Made by a program: the position numbers and the translations under genes. DNA of 64,000 nt from an uncultured Gammaproteobacteria bacterium (GTDB lineage Bacteria > Pseudomonadota > Gammaproteobacteria > Arenicellales > JAANXG01): the NCBI GenBank assembly GCA_947259705.1, contig CAMYNL010000016.1, positions 1 through 64,000 of the forward strand. Reading direction: 5' to 3'. Of this stretch, positions 38,178 to 46,635 are shown one piece after another. The notes beneath the pieces are model-generated. The model saw nothing but the letters and a program-made list of their open reading frames with translations. It made no database searches and had not been told where the DNA came from. Each line of letters opens with the position of its first letter. The stretch's first letter is position 1.

Positions 38178-38603
38178 TTATTGGGGATCCTTCAGCACCG
38201 AACACACCACGCTCCGGCTCGACCGCGGTCCATCGAACTCGCAGAAAAAGATGTTCTGCCAACGCGACAGGCCGAGGTCCCCGTCTATCACCGGTATGGT
38301 TTCCGACGGGCCGACCAGGCCGGCCTTGATGTGGGCATCCCCGTTGCCATCCTGCTGATCATGCCGCCACACTCCCCTTGGCACCAGCCGTTGCAGGCAG
38401 TCGATGACGTCGGTCTGCACGCTTTCGTCCCAGTTTTCCTGGATCATGATGGCGGCGGTCGCGCCCTGGGCATAGAGAGCGAGCAGCCCGTTGCGTACGC
38501 CGCTGCCGCGCAGCACGGCGCGCACCTGCTCGGTGATGTCTATCAGCTGCTCGCGGGCGGAGGACGGAAAGACAATGATTTCACGCACGGCTTTGCCCGC
38601 CAT
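38178..38603 (-). CDS. YjbQ/UPF0047 family protein
   Basis: 141 residues with the complete UPF0047 signature: TEQVRAVLRGSGVRNGLLAL, NWDESVQTDVIDCLQRLVP, the H/D-rich motif WRHDQQDGNGDAHIKAGLVG, and WQNIFFCEFDGPR. Some family members show weak thiamine-phosphate synthase activity, and the physiological role is uncertain. It is convergent with the isomerase gene and 23 nt downstream of the cyclopropane synthase gene. Confidence 0.9.
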   Translation of the reverse strand: MAGKAVREIIVFPSSAREQLIDITEQVRAVLRGSGVRNGLLALYAQGATAAIMIQENWDESVQTDVIDCLQRLVPRGVWRHDQQDGNGDAHIKAGLVGPSETIPVIDGDLGLSRWQNIFFCEFDGPRSSRSVVCSVLKDPQ

Positions 38604-38626
38604 CGACCCCGCACCACACGGGACCG

Positions 38627-39856
38627 TTATCGATCGTGACGGTAGAGGTGTTCGCGGGTCCAGGGCACGTCGTTGTTGCGCCCGCGCTGAAACACGATCT
38701 GGAACAGCTGCAGGTCACCGTTCCTGAAGGCGTGGATCGAACCCTCCAGGTATAGGCGCCAGGCGCGCACAAAACGCTCATCAAACATCTCCCTGACCGT
38801 GTCCCGGGATGCCTCGAAACACTGCCGCCAGTCATCCAGCGTGCGTTCGTAGTGCAGACGCAGGTTCTCCACATCCAGAACAGAGAAGTCATAGGGCTCG
38901 AAGATTTCCGACATCTCGCCCAGAGTCGGCGGGTAGGCACCCGGAAAGATGCGCTTTTCGATCCATCGGTTCATCACCCGCGGCCTGTTGCGGCCGATGG
39001 TATGGATCAAGCCGCGTCCCTCTGCGGTGAGACAGCGGTCCACCACGCCACCCAGTTCCCGATAATTGGCTTTGCCCACGTGCTCCAGCATCCCCACCGA
39101 GACGAATACGTCATATTCGCCGGTCGCGTCCCGGTAGTCCGCTTCTCTGTATTCCACCAGCTCATCAAGGCCCTCCGCGCGCGCCTTGTCGCGCGCAAAG
39201 ACGAGCTGCTGGTGGGAAATATTGTATGCCCTCACATGGGCACCGTACTCGCGCGCCATGAACCGGGCCAGGCCGCCCCAGCCGCAGCCCGCCTCCAAGA
39301 CCCGGTCACCCGGCTTCAGGCGCAGCTTACGGCATACGTGATGCAGTTTGGCCGTCTGCGCCTCCTCCACGGTGGCGTCGGGATGGTCGTAGTAGGCGCA
39401 GGTGTACTGCATGTGATCACGGTCCAGCCAAAGCTGGTAAAACTCGTTGCTCACATCATAGTGGTGATGGATGTTTTCGATCGCGTCCTCCGGGGTGTTG
39501 ACCCGAGGCGCGCCCGCGACCAGGCCCATCAACTTGCCGAACCAGGTCGATTCCTTGATGAAGTCAGGGCGGTTGTTGGAGGCCAGTTCGATCAGCCGCA
39601 GCAGGCGGCCTTCCACTTCCACCGCACCGACGATATAGGCATCACCGAAATACAGGTCAGGATTCGTTACTATGCCCCACAGCGCGCCCCGGCTCTTGAT
39701 GTGGAGCACGACCTCGGGCGGTCCCTTGCAGGCGCTGATGCGCTCGCCATCCCACAACTCCACGGCGATAGGGGGGTGGTTCCGCATCGCGGCGAGAAAC
39801 TTCCGCATTGCTGTTCGTTCCATCGACGCGGGAGGCCCGCTCGCGCGAGACGCCAT
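38627..39856 (-). CDS. Cyclopropane-fatty-acyl-phospholipid synthase family methyltransferase
   Basis: This family transfers a methylene group from SAM to unsaturated phospholipid acyl chains. The SAM-binding motif LEAGCGWGGLARFMAREYGA, then NISHQQLVFARDKA and the EHVGKANY motif (part of VGMLEHVGKANYRELGG) are all present. The N-terminal domain is shorter than in E. coli Cfa. Start is uncertain: ATG 39856 has AGGA upstream (409 residues), ATG 39904 gives a longer product without ribosome site, and ATG 39823 a shorter one. It is close to YjbQ on the same strand. Confidence 0.88.
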   Translation of the reverse strand: MASRASGPPASMERTAMRKFLAAMRNHPPIAVELWDGERISACKGPPEVVLHIKSRGALWGIVTNPDLYFGDAYIVGAVEVEGRLLRLIELASNNRPDFIKESTWFGKLMGLVAGAPRVNTPEDAIENIHHHYDVSNEFYQLWLDRDHMQYTCAYYDHPDATVEEAQTAKLHHVCRKLRLKPGDRVLEAGCGWGGLARFMAREYGAHVRAYNISHQQLVFARDKARAEGLDELVEYREADYRDATGEYDVFVSVGMLEHVGKANYRELGGVVDRCLTAEGRGLIHTIGRNRPRVMNRWIEKRIFPGAYPPTLGEMSEIFEPYDFSVLDVENLRLHYERTLDDWRQCFEASRDTVREMFDERFVRAWRLYLEGSIHAFRNGDLQLFQIVFQRGRNNDVPWTREHLYRHDR

Positions 39857-39989
39857 CCAGTCCTGGTCGAGGTTGAGTGGAAATTCTCTTCCTTTCGTCG
39901 ACATGGGGAGGTTCGCTAATCCAGTTTCCCGTGCATGAAATCCTAACCAGAATGGCCGGCCTTGACAATCATTCGGGAGGGCAAAAACG

Positions 39990-40364
39990 CTACTCGGGAC
40001 CGAGCATTTCCACGCGCTCGGCATCCCCGACGATCACGGTCCGGCCGTCCAGGGACTGGAAGCGTTTGCCGCTTTCCTTGATGGACTTCCGGTAAGCACG
40101 GTAGGTAGTCGCCTCGCCGCTGCCGCTGTCGATCACCCTGATGCTGATCACCCGGTGCTCCTCGCGCCAGTGCAGGTAGTAAAAGATCGACGATACCAGG
40201 ATCAGAACACCGATAAATCCATACGCCGCGATGCGACCGAACCGGTTGTCGGGGGCAACCGGCGCCAGTCGGCGCGGTCCGGTCGCCGGGGCACCGGAAC
40301 GGGCCCGGTACACCGCATACACCACGGCTATCACCAGGGCGGTGAAAAGGATCTTGGTCAGCAT
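39990..40364 (-). CDS. Hypothetical membrane protein
   Basis: 124 residues with two predicted transmembrane helices (about 3-19 and 46-64), a short basic loop between them, and a soluble C-terminal domain (HRVISIRVIDSGSGEATTYR, then FQSLDGRTVIVGDAERVEML). No family recognised. It lies between the radical SAM gene and the cyclopropane synthase gene on the minus strand, with 46 nt and 133 nt gaps. Confidence 0.65.
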   Translation of the reverse strand: MLTKILFTALVIAVVYAVYRARSGAPATGPRRLAPVAPDNRFGRIAAYGFIGVLILVSSIFYYLHWREEHRVISIRVIDSGSGEATTYRAYRKSIKESGKRFQSLDGRTVIVGDAERVEMLGPE

Positions 40365-40409
40365 GGCGCGAACTTAACACACCCTCCACGCAGCGCCCCA
40401 GTGTCGTTC

Positions 40410-41471
40410 CTAGAGCAGCATCAGCTGTCCTGCTGCCGCCGGGGCCGCGAAGCGGCCAGCGTCCAACTCAGGCGGCGCGGCGTCGAGACCGGCGTGCCGC
40501 CGCGCCCGCTGGAAGCGCTGCCGGATCAGTTGCGCGACCGGGCCTGCGCCGCGCTTGCGACGTCCGAACGTGGAATCGTTCTCGCGTCCGCCGCGACACT
40601 GGCGAATGAGACTCATGACGTGACCGGCCTTCAGAGGGTAATGATCGGCCAGCCATTCCTCAAACAGTTCCCGCACCTCAAGCGGCAATCGCAGCAGTAT
40701 ATAACTCGCGCTGCCCGCGCCGGCACTCACCGCCGCATCGAGAACGGTCTCCAGTTCCGGATCGGTGAGCAGAGGAATGATCGGCGCTACGGAAACATTC
40801 ACCGGGATGCCGGCTTCGCTCAGCCGACGGATGGTCTCCAATCGCCGATGGGGGGCAGCGGCCCGGGGTTCAAGCCGTCGCGCCAGGTCCCGATCGAGCG
40901 TGGTTAGGGAAACGCTCACCTGCGCCAGGTTGCACCGGGCCATCTCCGCCAGCAGGTCGATGTCCCGTTCGACCAGGCCTGACTTGGTGGTAATGGATAC
41001 CGGGTGTGAGCACTCCGCAAGCAGCTCCAGTATCTGGCGCATCACGCGGTAGCGCCGCTCGATGGGCTGGTAGGGGTCGGTGTTGGTCCCCAGCGCCAGC
41101 ACCCGGCAGCGGTAACCGGGTCTCCGCAGCGCGTCACGCAGCAGTCGCGCGGCGTCGGGCTTGACGAACAGGCGCGATTCGAAATCGAGCCCCGCAGACA
41201 GCCCGAGGTAGGCATGGGTCGGCCGCGCGAAGCAATAGACGCAACCATGCTCGCAGCCGCGATAGGGATTCACGGACTGGTCGAACGGCACATCAGGGGA
41301 ACTGTTGCGAGCAATGATGGACCGCGACCGATCCACGGTCACCCGGGTCCGCAGCGGCGGCAACTCATCCGCGCTGTCCCAACCGTCGTCGATGGCCGCA
41401 TGGCGGATTGATTCGAAACGGCCTGCTTGGTTGCTGACCGCACCGCGGCCGCGCCGCGCCCCGCCACTCAT
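40410..41471 (-). CDS. PA0069-type radical SAM protein (SplB-like)
   Basis: From ATG 41471 the protein is 353 residues. The radical SAM cluster motif is CEHGCVYC (Cys73, Cys77, Cys80) in NPYRGCEHGCVYCFARPTHAYLGL, the signature of the PA0069 group related to spore photoproduct lyase. Other family blocks are LGTNTDPYQPIERRYR, ITTKSGLVERDIDLL and SVSLTTLDRDLARRLEPRAAAP. The reaction is unknown. Longer upstream starts overlap the Kelch gene and add an Arg-rich extension. It begins 16 nt after the Kelch gene. Confidence 0.88.
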   Translation of the reverse strand: MSGGARRGRGAVSNQAGRFESIRHAAIDDGWDSADELPPLRTRVTVDRSRSIIARNSSPDVPFDQSVNPYRGCEHGCVYCFARPTHAYLGLSAGLDFESRLFVKPDAARLLRDALRRPGYRCRVLALGTNTDPYQPIERRYRVMRQILELLAECSHPVSITTKSGLVERDIDLLAEMARCNLAQVSVSLTTLDRDLARRLEPRAAAPHRRLETIRRLSEAGIPVNVSVAPIIPLLTDPELETVLDAAVSAGAGSASYILLRLPLEVRELFEEWLADHYPLKAGHVMSLIRQCRGGRENDSTFGRRKRGAGPVAQLIRQRFQRARRHAGLDAAPPELDAGRFAAPAAAGQLMLL

Positions 41472-41487
41472 GATCGCCCCCTCCGGT

Positions 41488-42390
41488 TCATGGCGTCCAG
41501 CGAAATACCCGCCCGTGGTTCTCGATCGCGCCGGCGGCGCTGGAGCCACCCAGAACGAAGATCGCGTCCCCCACTGCCGCCACCGGAACGCCATGCAGCG
41601 GGACCGGCAGACCCCGCCCCGCCGTCCATTGCGTTGCCTCCGCCTCCAGTATCTCGCCACTGGTCAGTGTGTGCCGCCCGTTCATGATCACTTCGCCACC
41701 GAAGACATGTATCACCCGCGGCGTATACACCGCGGCAAAGCCCGCGCGTGCTGTCCGCAGGCCCGGCCCCCGGGTCCAGCGGTCGCGGGTAGGATGATAC
41801 ACTTCTACCGAGGCCAACTCCCCGACGCCACGGTAGCGCCCGCCGATAAGATAGATGCGGGTTCCCATCGCTACGGCCGCCACATGCTCGCGACGCTCGC
41901 GGCTGGCGCCCAGTCGCTGCCATACATTGTCCACCGGGTCATAACGTAGCACTCGTCCCGAGGGGCCCTCCCCGCCGACCACGAACAGGTAGTTGCCCAG
42001 AGCGACGGCGGCGCCGGCGTAACGCGGCTCCGGCATCGCTGGCAACGACGCCCAGGTGTCCGCGGCCGGTTCATAGACCCAGGCGGTGGCGCTCGCCTGC
42101 CAGGACTGGTCGGCGCCGCCGAAGACATACAGCTTACCCGACAGGGCCGCCGCCATGAGATGGTGGCGGCCCGCGGGCAATGGCGCCAGTGCTTGCCAGC
42201 TATCACTGGCGATGTCGTAAGCCTCCAGGCTGCGCATGCCGCCGAGACCGCCGGGGACGTAAATGCGGCCATGCAGGTGCACCGCCACGGTTTCCGATCG
42301 AGGGGTGGGCATCGGCGACAATTCTCTCCACTCAGCCTGGACCAGGCCACACACCGTCATCAACAAGGCCACCAGCAAGATGGAACGCAT
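41488..42390 (-). CDS. Exported Kelch-repeat beta-propeller protein
   Basis: 300 residues from ATG 42390, preceded by GGGGAGGAG; a GTG three codons earlier is less likely. A signal peptide (LLVALLMTVCGLVQAEW) exports it to the periplasm. The mature protein is a Kelch propeller with repeats marked by GKLYVFGGADQ, NYLFVVGGEG, TRIYLIGGRY and DAIFVLGGSS and paired Trp strands. Kelch proteins of this kind include NanM-type sialate mutarotases, but no specific substrate residues are recognised. Divergent from the YghO-like gene across 168 nt. Confidence 0.85.
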   Translation of the reverse strand: MRSILLVALLMTVCGLVQAEWRELSPMPTPRSETVAVHLHGRIYVPGGLGGMRSLEAYDIASDSWQALAPLPAGRHHLMAAALSGKLYVFGGADQSWQASATAWVYEPAADTWASLPAMPEPRYAGAAVALGNYLFVVGGEGPSGRVLRYDPVDNVWQRLGASRERREHVAAVAMGTRIYLIGGRYRGVGELASVEVYHPTRDRWTRGPGLRTARAGFAAVYTPRVIHVFGGEVIMNGRHTLTSGEILEAEATQWTAGRGLPVPLHGVPVAAVGDAIFVLGGSSAAGAIENHGRVFRWTP

Positions 42391-42558
42391 GGCAAGCACT
42401 CCTCCCCGAACAAGAAACTAAATCAGTTAGACCATGCTCCGGCGTCGAGTTGCATCGCCGGGACGGTGGTGTGCCGCAGGCATTTTTCAATTAGTATGCC
42501 GCCAGCTGACTCGACCAGGCCACATACACCCGGGCGCCGGCCACGCCCATAGATTTAC

Positions 42559-43689
42559 ATGGAAATACAGCCGGTAACCGACAAGCGTCAGTGGGACGCC
42601 TTTATCAATCTGCCCTGGTCCATCTACCGCGACGATCCGGTGTGGGTGCCGCCGCTGCGTATCGCGGTACGCGATCTGCTCAATGTGGACAAGAACCCGT
42701 TCTTCCGGCATGCCAGGATGCGGCCGTTGCTAGCACTGCGCCACGGCGAGGTGGTAGGCCGCGCGGCAGGCATCATTGACGATGTGCATAACCGTTATCA
42801 TGACGAGCGCACCGGCTTCTTCGGATTTTACGAAAGTGTCAACGACCAGGCCGTCTGCAACGCGCTGCTTGACGACGTTTCGGGCTGGGTCAAGGCCGCG
42901 GGCATGGAGAACCTGCGTGGACCGATGAACCCCAGCACCAACCACGAATGCGGCCTGCTGGTCGAGGGTTTCGACAAGCCACCGCGCATCATGATGACCT
43001 ACAACCCGACTTACTACCCCGGCCTGCTCGAGGCGGCGGGATTTAGCAAGATCAAGGACCTGCAGGCCTGGGACGTGGACTCGGCCAACCCGTTCACCGA
43101 GCGCTTGATCAAGGTGGCCGACCGTCAGCGGCGGCGCAACAAGATCACCGTGCACGAAGTAGACATGAAACATTTCGACCGTGAGATCGAACTGATCATG
43201 GACATCTACAACCATGCGTGGGGCAGGAACTGGGGCTTCGTGCCGATGGACGAGGTCGAGTTCCGGCACATGGCCAAGGACATGAAGCTCATTATCGACC
43301 CCAGGCTGGTGCTGATCGTGCACGTGGACGGCGTGCCCGCCGCGTTCGGACTCGCGCTGCCCAACATCAACCAGGCGCTGGCCAAGATCAGGGATGGTCG
43401 CCTGCTGCCCAAGGGTATCTTCAAGCTGCTGTGGTATTTCTTTGGTCCCGGCCGGCGGCGCACCATCACCGAGTCGCGCATCCTGACGCTCGGGATCAAG
43501 GACGAGTTCCGGCGCCTCGGCTTGGGCGCGCTGTTGTATGTGGAGTATGTCAGGCGTTCGCCGGCCGGCGGCATGCCGGTGGGCGAGGCCTCGTGGATAC
43601 TGGAGGACAACACCGACATGATCTCCAGCCTGGAGGCGATGAACGCGCAACTCACGCGCCGCTACCGTATCTATCAGCGGCCGGCCTGA
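42559..43689 (+). CDS. YghO/BcerS-like GNAT-fold N-acyltransferase
   Basis: 376 residues resembling the YghO family of large GNAT-fold acyltransferases, which includes the bacterial ceramide synthase BcerS. Recognisable blocks: NLPWSIYRDDPVWVPPLR and HECGLLVEGFDKPPRIMMTY, both typical of the family, then WGFVPMDEVEFRHMAKDMK and EFRRLGLGALLYVEYVRR. Whether the substrate is a sphingoid base is unknown: no serine palmitoyltransferase gene is adjacent. No clear ribosome site precedes the ATG. It stands alone on the plus strand between minus-strand clusters. Confidence 0.75.
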   Translation: MEIQPVTDKRQWDAFINLPWSIYRDDPVWVPPLRIAVRDLLNVDKNPFFRHARMRPLLALRHGEVVGRAAGIIDDVHNRYHDERTGFFGFYESVNDQAVCNALLDDVSGWVKAAGMENLRGPMNPSTNHECGLLVEGFDKPPRIMMTYNPTYYPGLLEAAGFSKIKDLQAWDVDSANPFTERLIKVADRQRRRNKITVHEVDMKHFDREIELIMDIYNHAWGRNWGFVPMDEVEFRHMAKDMKLIIDPRLVLIVHVDGVPAAFGLALPNINQALAKIRDGRLLPKGIFKLLWYFFGPGRRRTITESRILTLGIKDEFRRLGLGALLYVEYVRRSPAGGMPVGEASWILEDNTDMISSLEAMNAQLTRRYRIYQRPA

Positions 43690-43695
43690 ACCCGG

Positions 43696-44262
43696 TTACC
43701 AGCTACCCATCTCGACGAGTTCACGCGCCAGGTAACGATGCGGGGGCACCGTAAGCGGCGCCGCAGCGGGCGGCGTCGCCGCCCGGTAGGGGCGCCCGGC
43801 CAGGTCAAACACTTCCCCGCTGTCCGGATTGATGAAGCCGCCCTGCCAGGGCAGGCCGGGCGCCAGACGACGCGGTCGCTCGGCAACGAACTGGACCAGG
43901 ATCCCCGGCGATTCGGTCTCCGCCAGATAAATGCCGTATTGCGGCAGCAGCGAGCGCGCCTGCGGGTGCAGGCCGGGCTGCGGTTTGTCCGTCGCGGCAC
44001 GAACATGGCCGGAAGTCAGCGCCAATGCTTCCAGCTGTCGCGGACTGCGGTGGACCACCCATACCGGCCGCCCCGACCAGCCGAGCAACTGTGCCTCGCC
44101 CGCCGCGATACCGCCGAAGTCGACGATGGAGGAAGACCGGGGACCGGCAGGGCTGAACAGGCCATACAGGAACACGGCGGTGAATAAGATCCCGCCCATG
44201 CCGCCGAGCACGGCGACGGCGCCGCGCAGGCGGCGGCGTCGCGGGGCGTCGGCATTAGCCAT
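43696..44262 (-). CDS. Rieske-fold protein lacking all Fe-S ligands
   Basis: 188 residues: a basic N-terminus and one transmembrane helix (about 14-36), as in the Rieske subunit of cytochrome bc1. Domain similarity follows the whole length: SGRPVWVVHRSPRQLEAL, QARSLLPQYGIYLAETE, WQGGF...VFDLAGRPY and VPPHRYL align with WRGKPVW, ARSLRPEY, WPGGFYCPCHGSKFDLAGR and VPPYRF of true Rieske proteins. At the cluster sites CTHLGC is ETESPG (115-120) and CPCHGS is NPDSGE (145-150), so no 2Fe-2S cluster can bind. It ends a four-gene minus-strand cluster and begins 13 nt after the anchored unknown. Start ATG 44262. Function unknown. Confidence 0.75.
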   Translation of the reverse strand: MANADAPRRRRLRGAVAVLGGMGGILFTAVFLYGLFSPAGPRSSSIVDFGGIAAGEAQLLGWSGRPVWVVHRSPRQLEALALTSGHVRAATDKPQPGLHPQARSLLPQYGIYLAETESPGILVQFVAERPRRLAPGLPWQGGFINPDSGEVFDLAGRPYRAATPPAAAPLTVPPHRYLARELVEMGSW

Positions 44263-44275
44263 CAGCCCGCCGTGA

Positions 44276-44761
44276 CTAGCGGGCGCCGGTATAGGTAATC
44301 TCGTGGTCCCATTGCAGCTCCCCTCGCGCCCGGATGCGGCCGAATGCAAACTGGTCAGTGATGTCGCGCGCCTGCCGGGGCGGCACCTCGACGCGTATCT
44401 CCTTGGACTGCTCGCCGACCACCAGGCACTGCTGCTGTCCCTGTTGAGCCAGGCAGTCAGCCGCCGTGATCGTGAGGCCGAAATAATGCAGTGTCCGATC
44501 ACTGGACATGTTGTGGACGCGGGCGTTCATTCTGTAGCTGTCGCCATACGCTGGCTGCATGGAGAAGTCCTCGAACCGCACCTCGGATACGGGTATGCGA
44601 CCCTGTTTAACACTGTCCTGTACTTGTGTGTACAGCAGCGCAGCACCGACGATTACCAGCAACACAGCCAGCGTCGCCAGCACAGAACGCCGGTAACCGA
44701 AATTGATGATCAGCAGACCGACCAACACGCCCAGAATCACTACCAGCGCAACCCAAACCAT
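44276..44761 (-). CDS. Hypothetical anchored periplasmic protein
   Basis: 161 residues with two closely spaced N-terminal hydrophobic helices (about 4-20 and 25-44) and a beta-rich soluble domain (VSEVRFEDFSMQPAYGDSYR, HNMSSDRTLHYFGLTITAAD, EIRVEVPPRQARDI). The soluble part looks like a small immunoglobulin-like or FxLYD-type domain, with two cysteines. No exact family recognised. It sits between NnrU (33-nt gap) and the Rieske-like gene (13-nt gap), so it is part of the same cluster. Confidence 0.7.
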   Translation of the reverse strand: MVWVALVVILGVLVGLLIINFGYRRSVLATLAVLLVIVGAALLYTQVQDSVKQGRIPVSEVRFEDFSMQPAYGDSYRMNARVHNMSSDRTLHYFGLTITAADCLAQQGQQQCLVVGEQSKEIRVEVPPRQARDITDQFAFGRIRARGELQWDHEITYTGAR

Positions 44762-44794
44762 ACCTTTTCCTTCACCCGTACAGGGATATCATCA

Positions 44795-45475
44795 TTACGC
44801 CGGCCAGGGCGCCGCACCGATTACCTTGCCGTGCAGCAGCAGCAGCGCGGCATAGGCGGTCAGCGCCGCGGCCACCGGGCGCCAGTCCGGCGTCCGCGAC
44901 CGGCCGCCGGTCCGTCCCGCGGCAAGGGCCGCGAACGGCAGGAACGAAGTTCGTGCCGCAAAGCGGGCGAACTGTTCAGGGAACGCCAGCCGCCGCCTTT
45001 GATCGATGTGGGCGGCGCCTCCCAGGGCGAGCACCAGCAGGCCACCGAACATTACAAGCGAGCCAAGATCACCTTTTACCACCAGGTGTGACGACGCCCA
45101 GATGGCGATACCCCACATTGCCGGGTGGCGGGTGATGCGTAGCACATCGGGCAACCCCGCTTCGCCGAAAGCGCCCTGCTGACCCAGGCTCATGGGATTG
45201 CGGACCATGTAGCCGCCGACAATCAGGTAAAGCGCGAATGGCATGAGCAACAAAGGCAGGTAATAGGCCCAGTAGGGCGCGGCCCACAGCAGAATTTGCG
45301 GCCGCTGCGCATAGGCGACCACCATCCACGCCATGCCTGCGAAGGCAAGCAACGAGTAGATCCCGAGGTATCCCAGCTCCCCCACACGCCCCACCAGCCC
45401 CTGGCGCGCGGCCGTGCGCGATAACAGCAGATGTGCGGCAACGAAGAACGAGGTGGCTGACAAGAGACTGATCAC
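44795..45475 (-). CDS. NnrU family membrane protein
   Basis: 226 residues and about six transmembrane helices. The signature region NPMSLGQQGAF...ITRHPAMWGIAIWASSHLVVKGDL matches the NnrU family, named for a gene needed for nitrite/NO-related respiration in some proteobacteria and related to isoprenylcysteine-methyltransferase-like membrane proteins. The start is a GTG at 45475. Its true role is unclear; no nitrite or NO reductase genes are nearby. Confidence 0.82.
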   Translation of the reverse strand: MISLLSATSFFVAAHLLLSRTAARQGLVGRVGELGYLGIYSLLAFAGMAWMVVAYAQRPQILLWAAPYWAYYLPLLLMPFALYLIVGGYMVRNPMSLGQQGAFGEAGLPDVLRITRHPAMWGIAIWASSHLVVKGDLGSLVMFGGLLVLALGGAAHIDQRRRLAFPEQFARFAARTSFLPFAALAAGRTGGRSRTPDWRPVAAALTAYAALLLLHGKVIGAAPWPA

Positions 45476-45505
45476 TGGATCTATCGGTGGTCCGTGGCGC
45501 TGTGC

Positions 45506-46519
45506 TCAAGGTGTTTTTATAGCATAGCCATGGCGCGGTTCAGGACTCCGGGCCGGGGCCGCAATCCCTTCAATCTCAAGCAGCAGCTCGGACCGGCACA
45601 GGTCACCGACCACCAACAGCGTCGGCACTTCGCCCCAGGCGGCCCGCGCCGCCTCGCGCACCCGGTGGCGCTGCGCCTCGCTGCGCAGGTAGATCTTGGT
45701 GGCCCTCAGATCCTGCAGACCACGCAGCGCCTCGCCGCTGGCCTCTCCCGCGATGCGGATCACGGTGTCGACATTCTGCAGCGCCTCGCTGAACTGTGCC
45801 AGCGCGTCACCGACGTGACGCGACTCGTGGCCGGTGATGCTGGCGGTGCCGGATATCAGTAACACCGGCGGCGAATCCCCCGCCAGCGTGGCGCGCGCGA
45901 AGGAAGGGCTTTGCGGGCCGTATTGCGGCGGATAGCGAAACGCGCTGGTTTGCCTGGGATTCTCATAGTGCCTGCCGGGCCTTCGGGAGGCGAGGAAGAA
46001 CAGCATCCCCCCGGCATCGCCGCAGCCTATAGCGGTGGCGGCAGGAAAGTTGTCGCGGAAACGCCGGCAATGCGCGAGCAGCGGCTGGTGGCGGCCGCGG
46101 CAGAACTGCTGGTAGCGATCGAGGCCGCTTTCCCGCCGGTGGATGCCAGGAAAGAAATTCCACAACCGCAACAGGTGCGCGTGACCGGTGGCCGCCACGC
46201 AGTTGGTGATCATGCCGTAGGCGTCGGCTATCTCGGCCTCGATACCACGCCCAGGGACAGCCGGCGGCAGGTCCATCGCGCCCATCAGCAGGTCCTCGTC
46301 GTGGGCATAACGGATCGCGTTCCAGCTGCCCAGCGCAACCGGCGCATCGGCCAGCCAGAGTTCCGAGAATCCGCCGTCGGGCTGCCGCATCGGTACCCGT
46401 ATCACCGGGTGCGGCGCCACCGTCTCCAGCGCCGGGTCGAGACTGTAACGGACCTCGGCGAGCACACAATCGGTATGCTCCGCAGCCGCCTGCGCGGCGT
46501 CACTGGCAGGAACAATCAT
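45506..46519 (-). CDS. Chorismatase-like protein (XanB2/FkbO/Hyg5 family)
   Basis: 337 residues from ATG 46519; a GTG at 46531 is an alternative start. Members hydrolyse chorismate to 3- or 4-hydroxybenzoate or dihydroxycyclohexadiene carboxylates. The supporting blocks are LRLWNFFPGIHRRESGLDRY, QFCRGRHQPL, LLISGTASITGHESRHVGD and, near the C-terminus, CRSELLLEIEG with the catalytic Glu region. In Xanthomonas, XanB2 supplies 4-hydroxybenzoate for ubiquinone and 3-hydroxybenzoate for pigment. Which product forms here cannot be read from sequence. It heads the cluster NnrU-unknown-Rieske-like and is divergent from the GspE-like ATPase. Confidence 0.8.
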   Translation of the reverse strand: MIVPASDAAQAAAEHTDCVLAEVRYSLDPALETVAPHPVIRVPMRQPDGGFSELWLADAPVALGSWNAIRYAHDEDLLMGAMDLPPAVPGRGIEAEIADAYGMITNCVAATGHAHLLRLWNFFPGIHRRESGLDRYQQFCRGRHQPLLAHCRRFRDNFPAATAIGCGDAGGMLFFLASRRPGRHYENPRQTSAFRYPPQYGPQSPSFARATLAGDSPPVLLISGTASITGHESRHVGDALAQFSEALQNVDTVIRIAGEASGEALRGLQDLRATKIYLRSEAQRHRVREAARAAWGEVPTLLVVGDLCRSELLLEIEGIAAPARSPEPRHGYAIKTP

Positions 46520-46635
46520 CGGCACCAACACGGCTCGGGGGCTCTCTCTCTTACGGCGGCGGCCGGCCCGCGGCGGGCCGTCGGATTAGCGTGGACGGCG
46601 CAATCTACTTAACTTGCCGCAGCCGTGCAAGCGCC

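Noticed and set aside
41472-41660. Extended N-terminus of the radical SAM protein
   Set aside because: It runs through the Kelch gene on the same strand in another frame and has no similarity to PA0069-type proteins.
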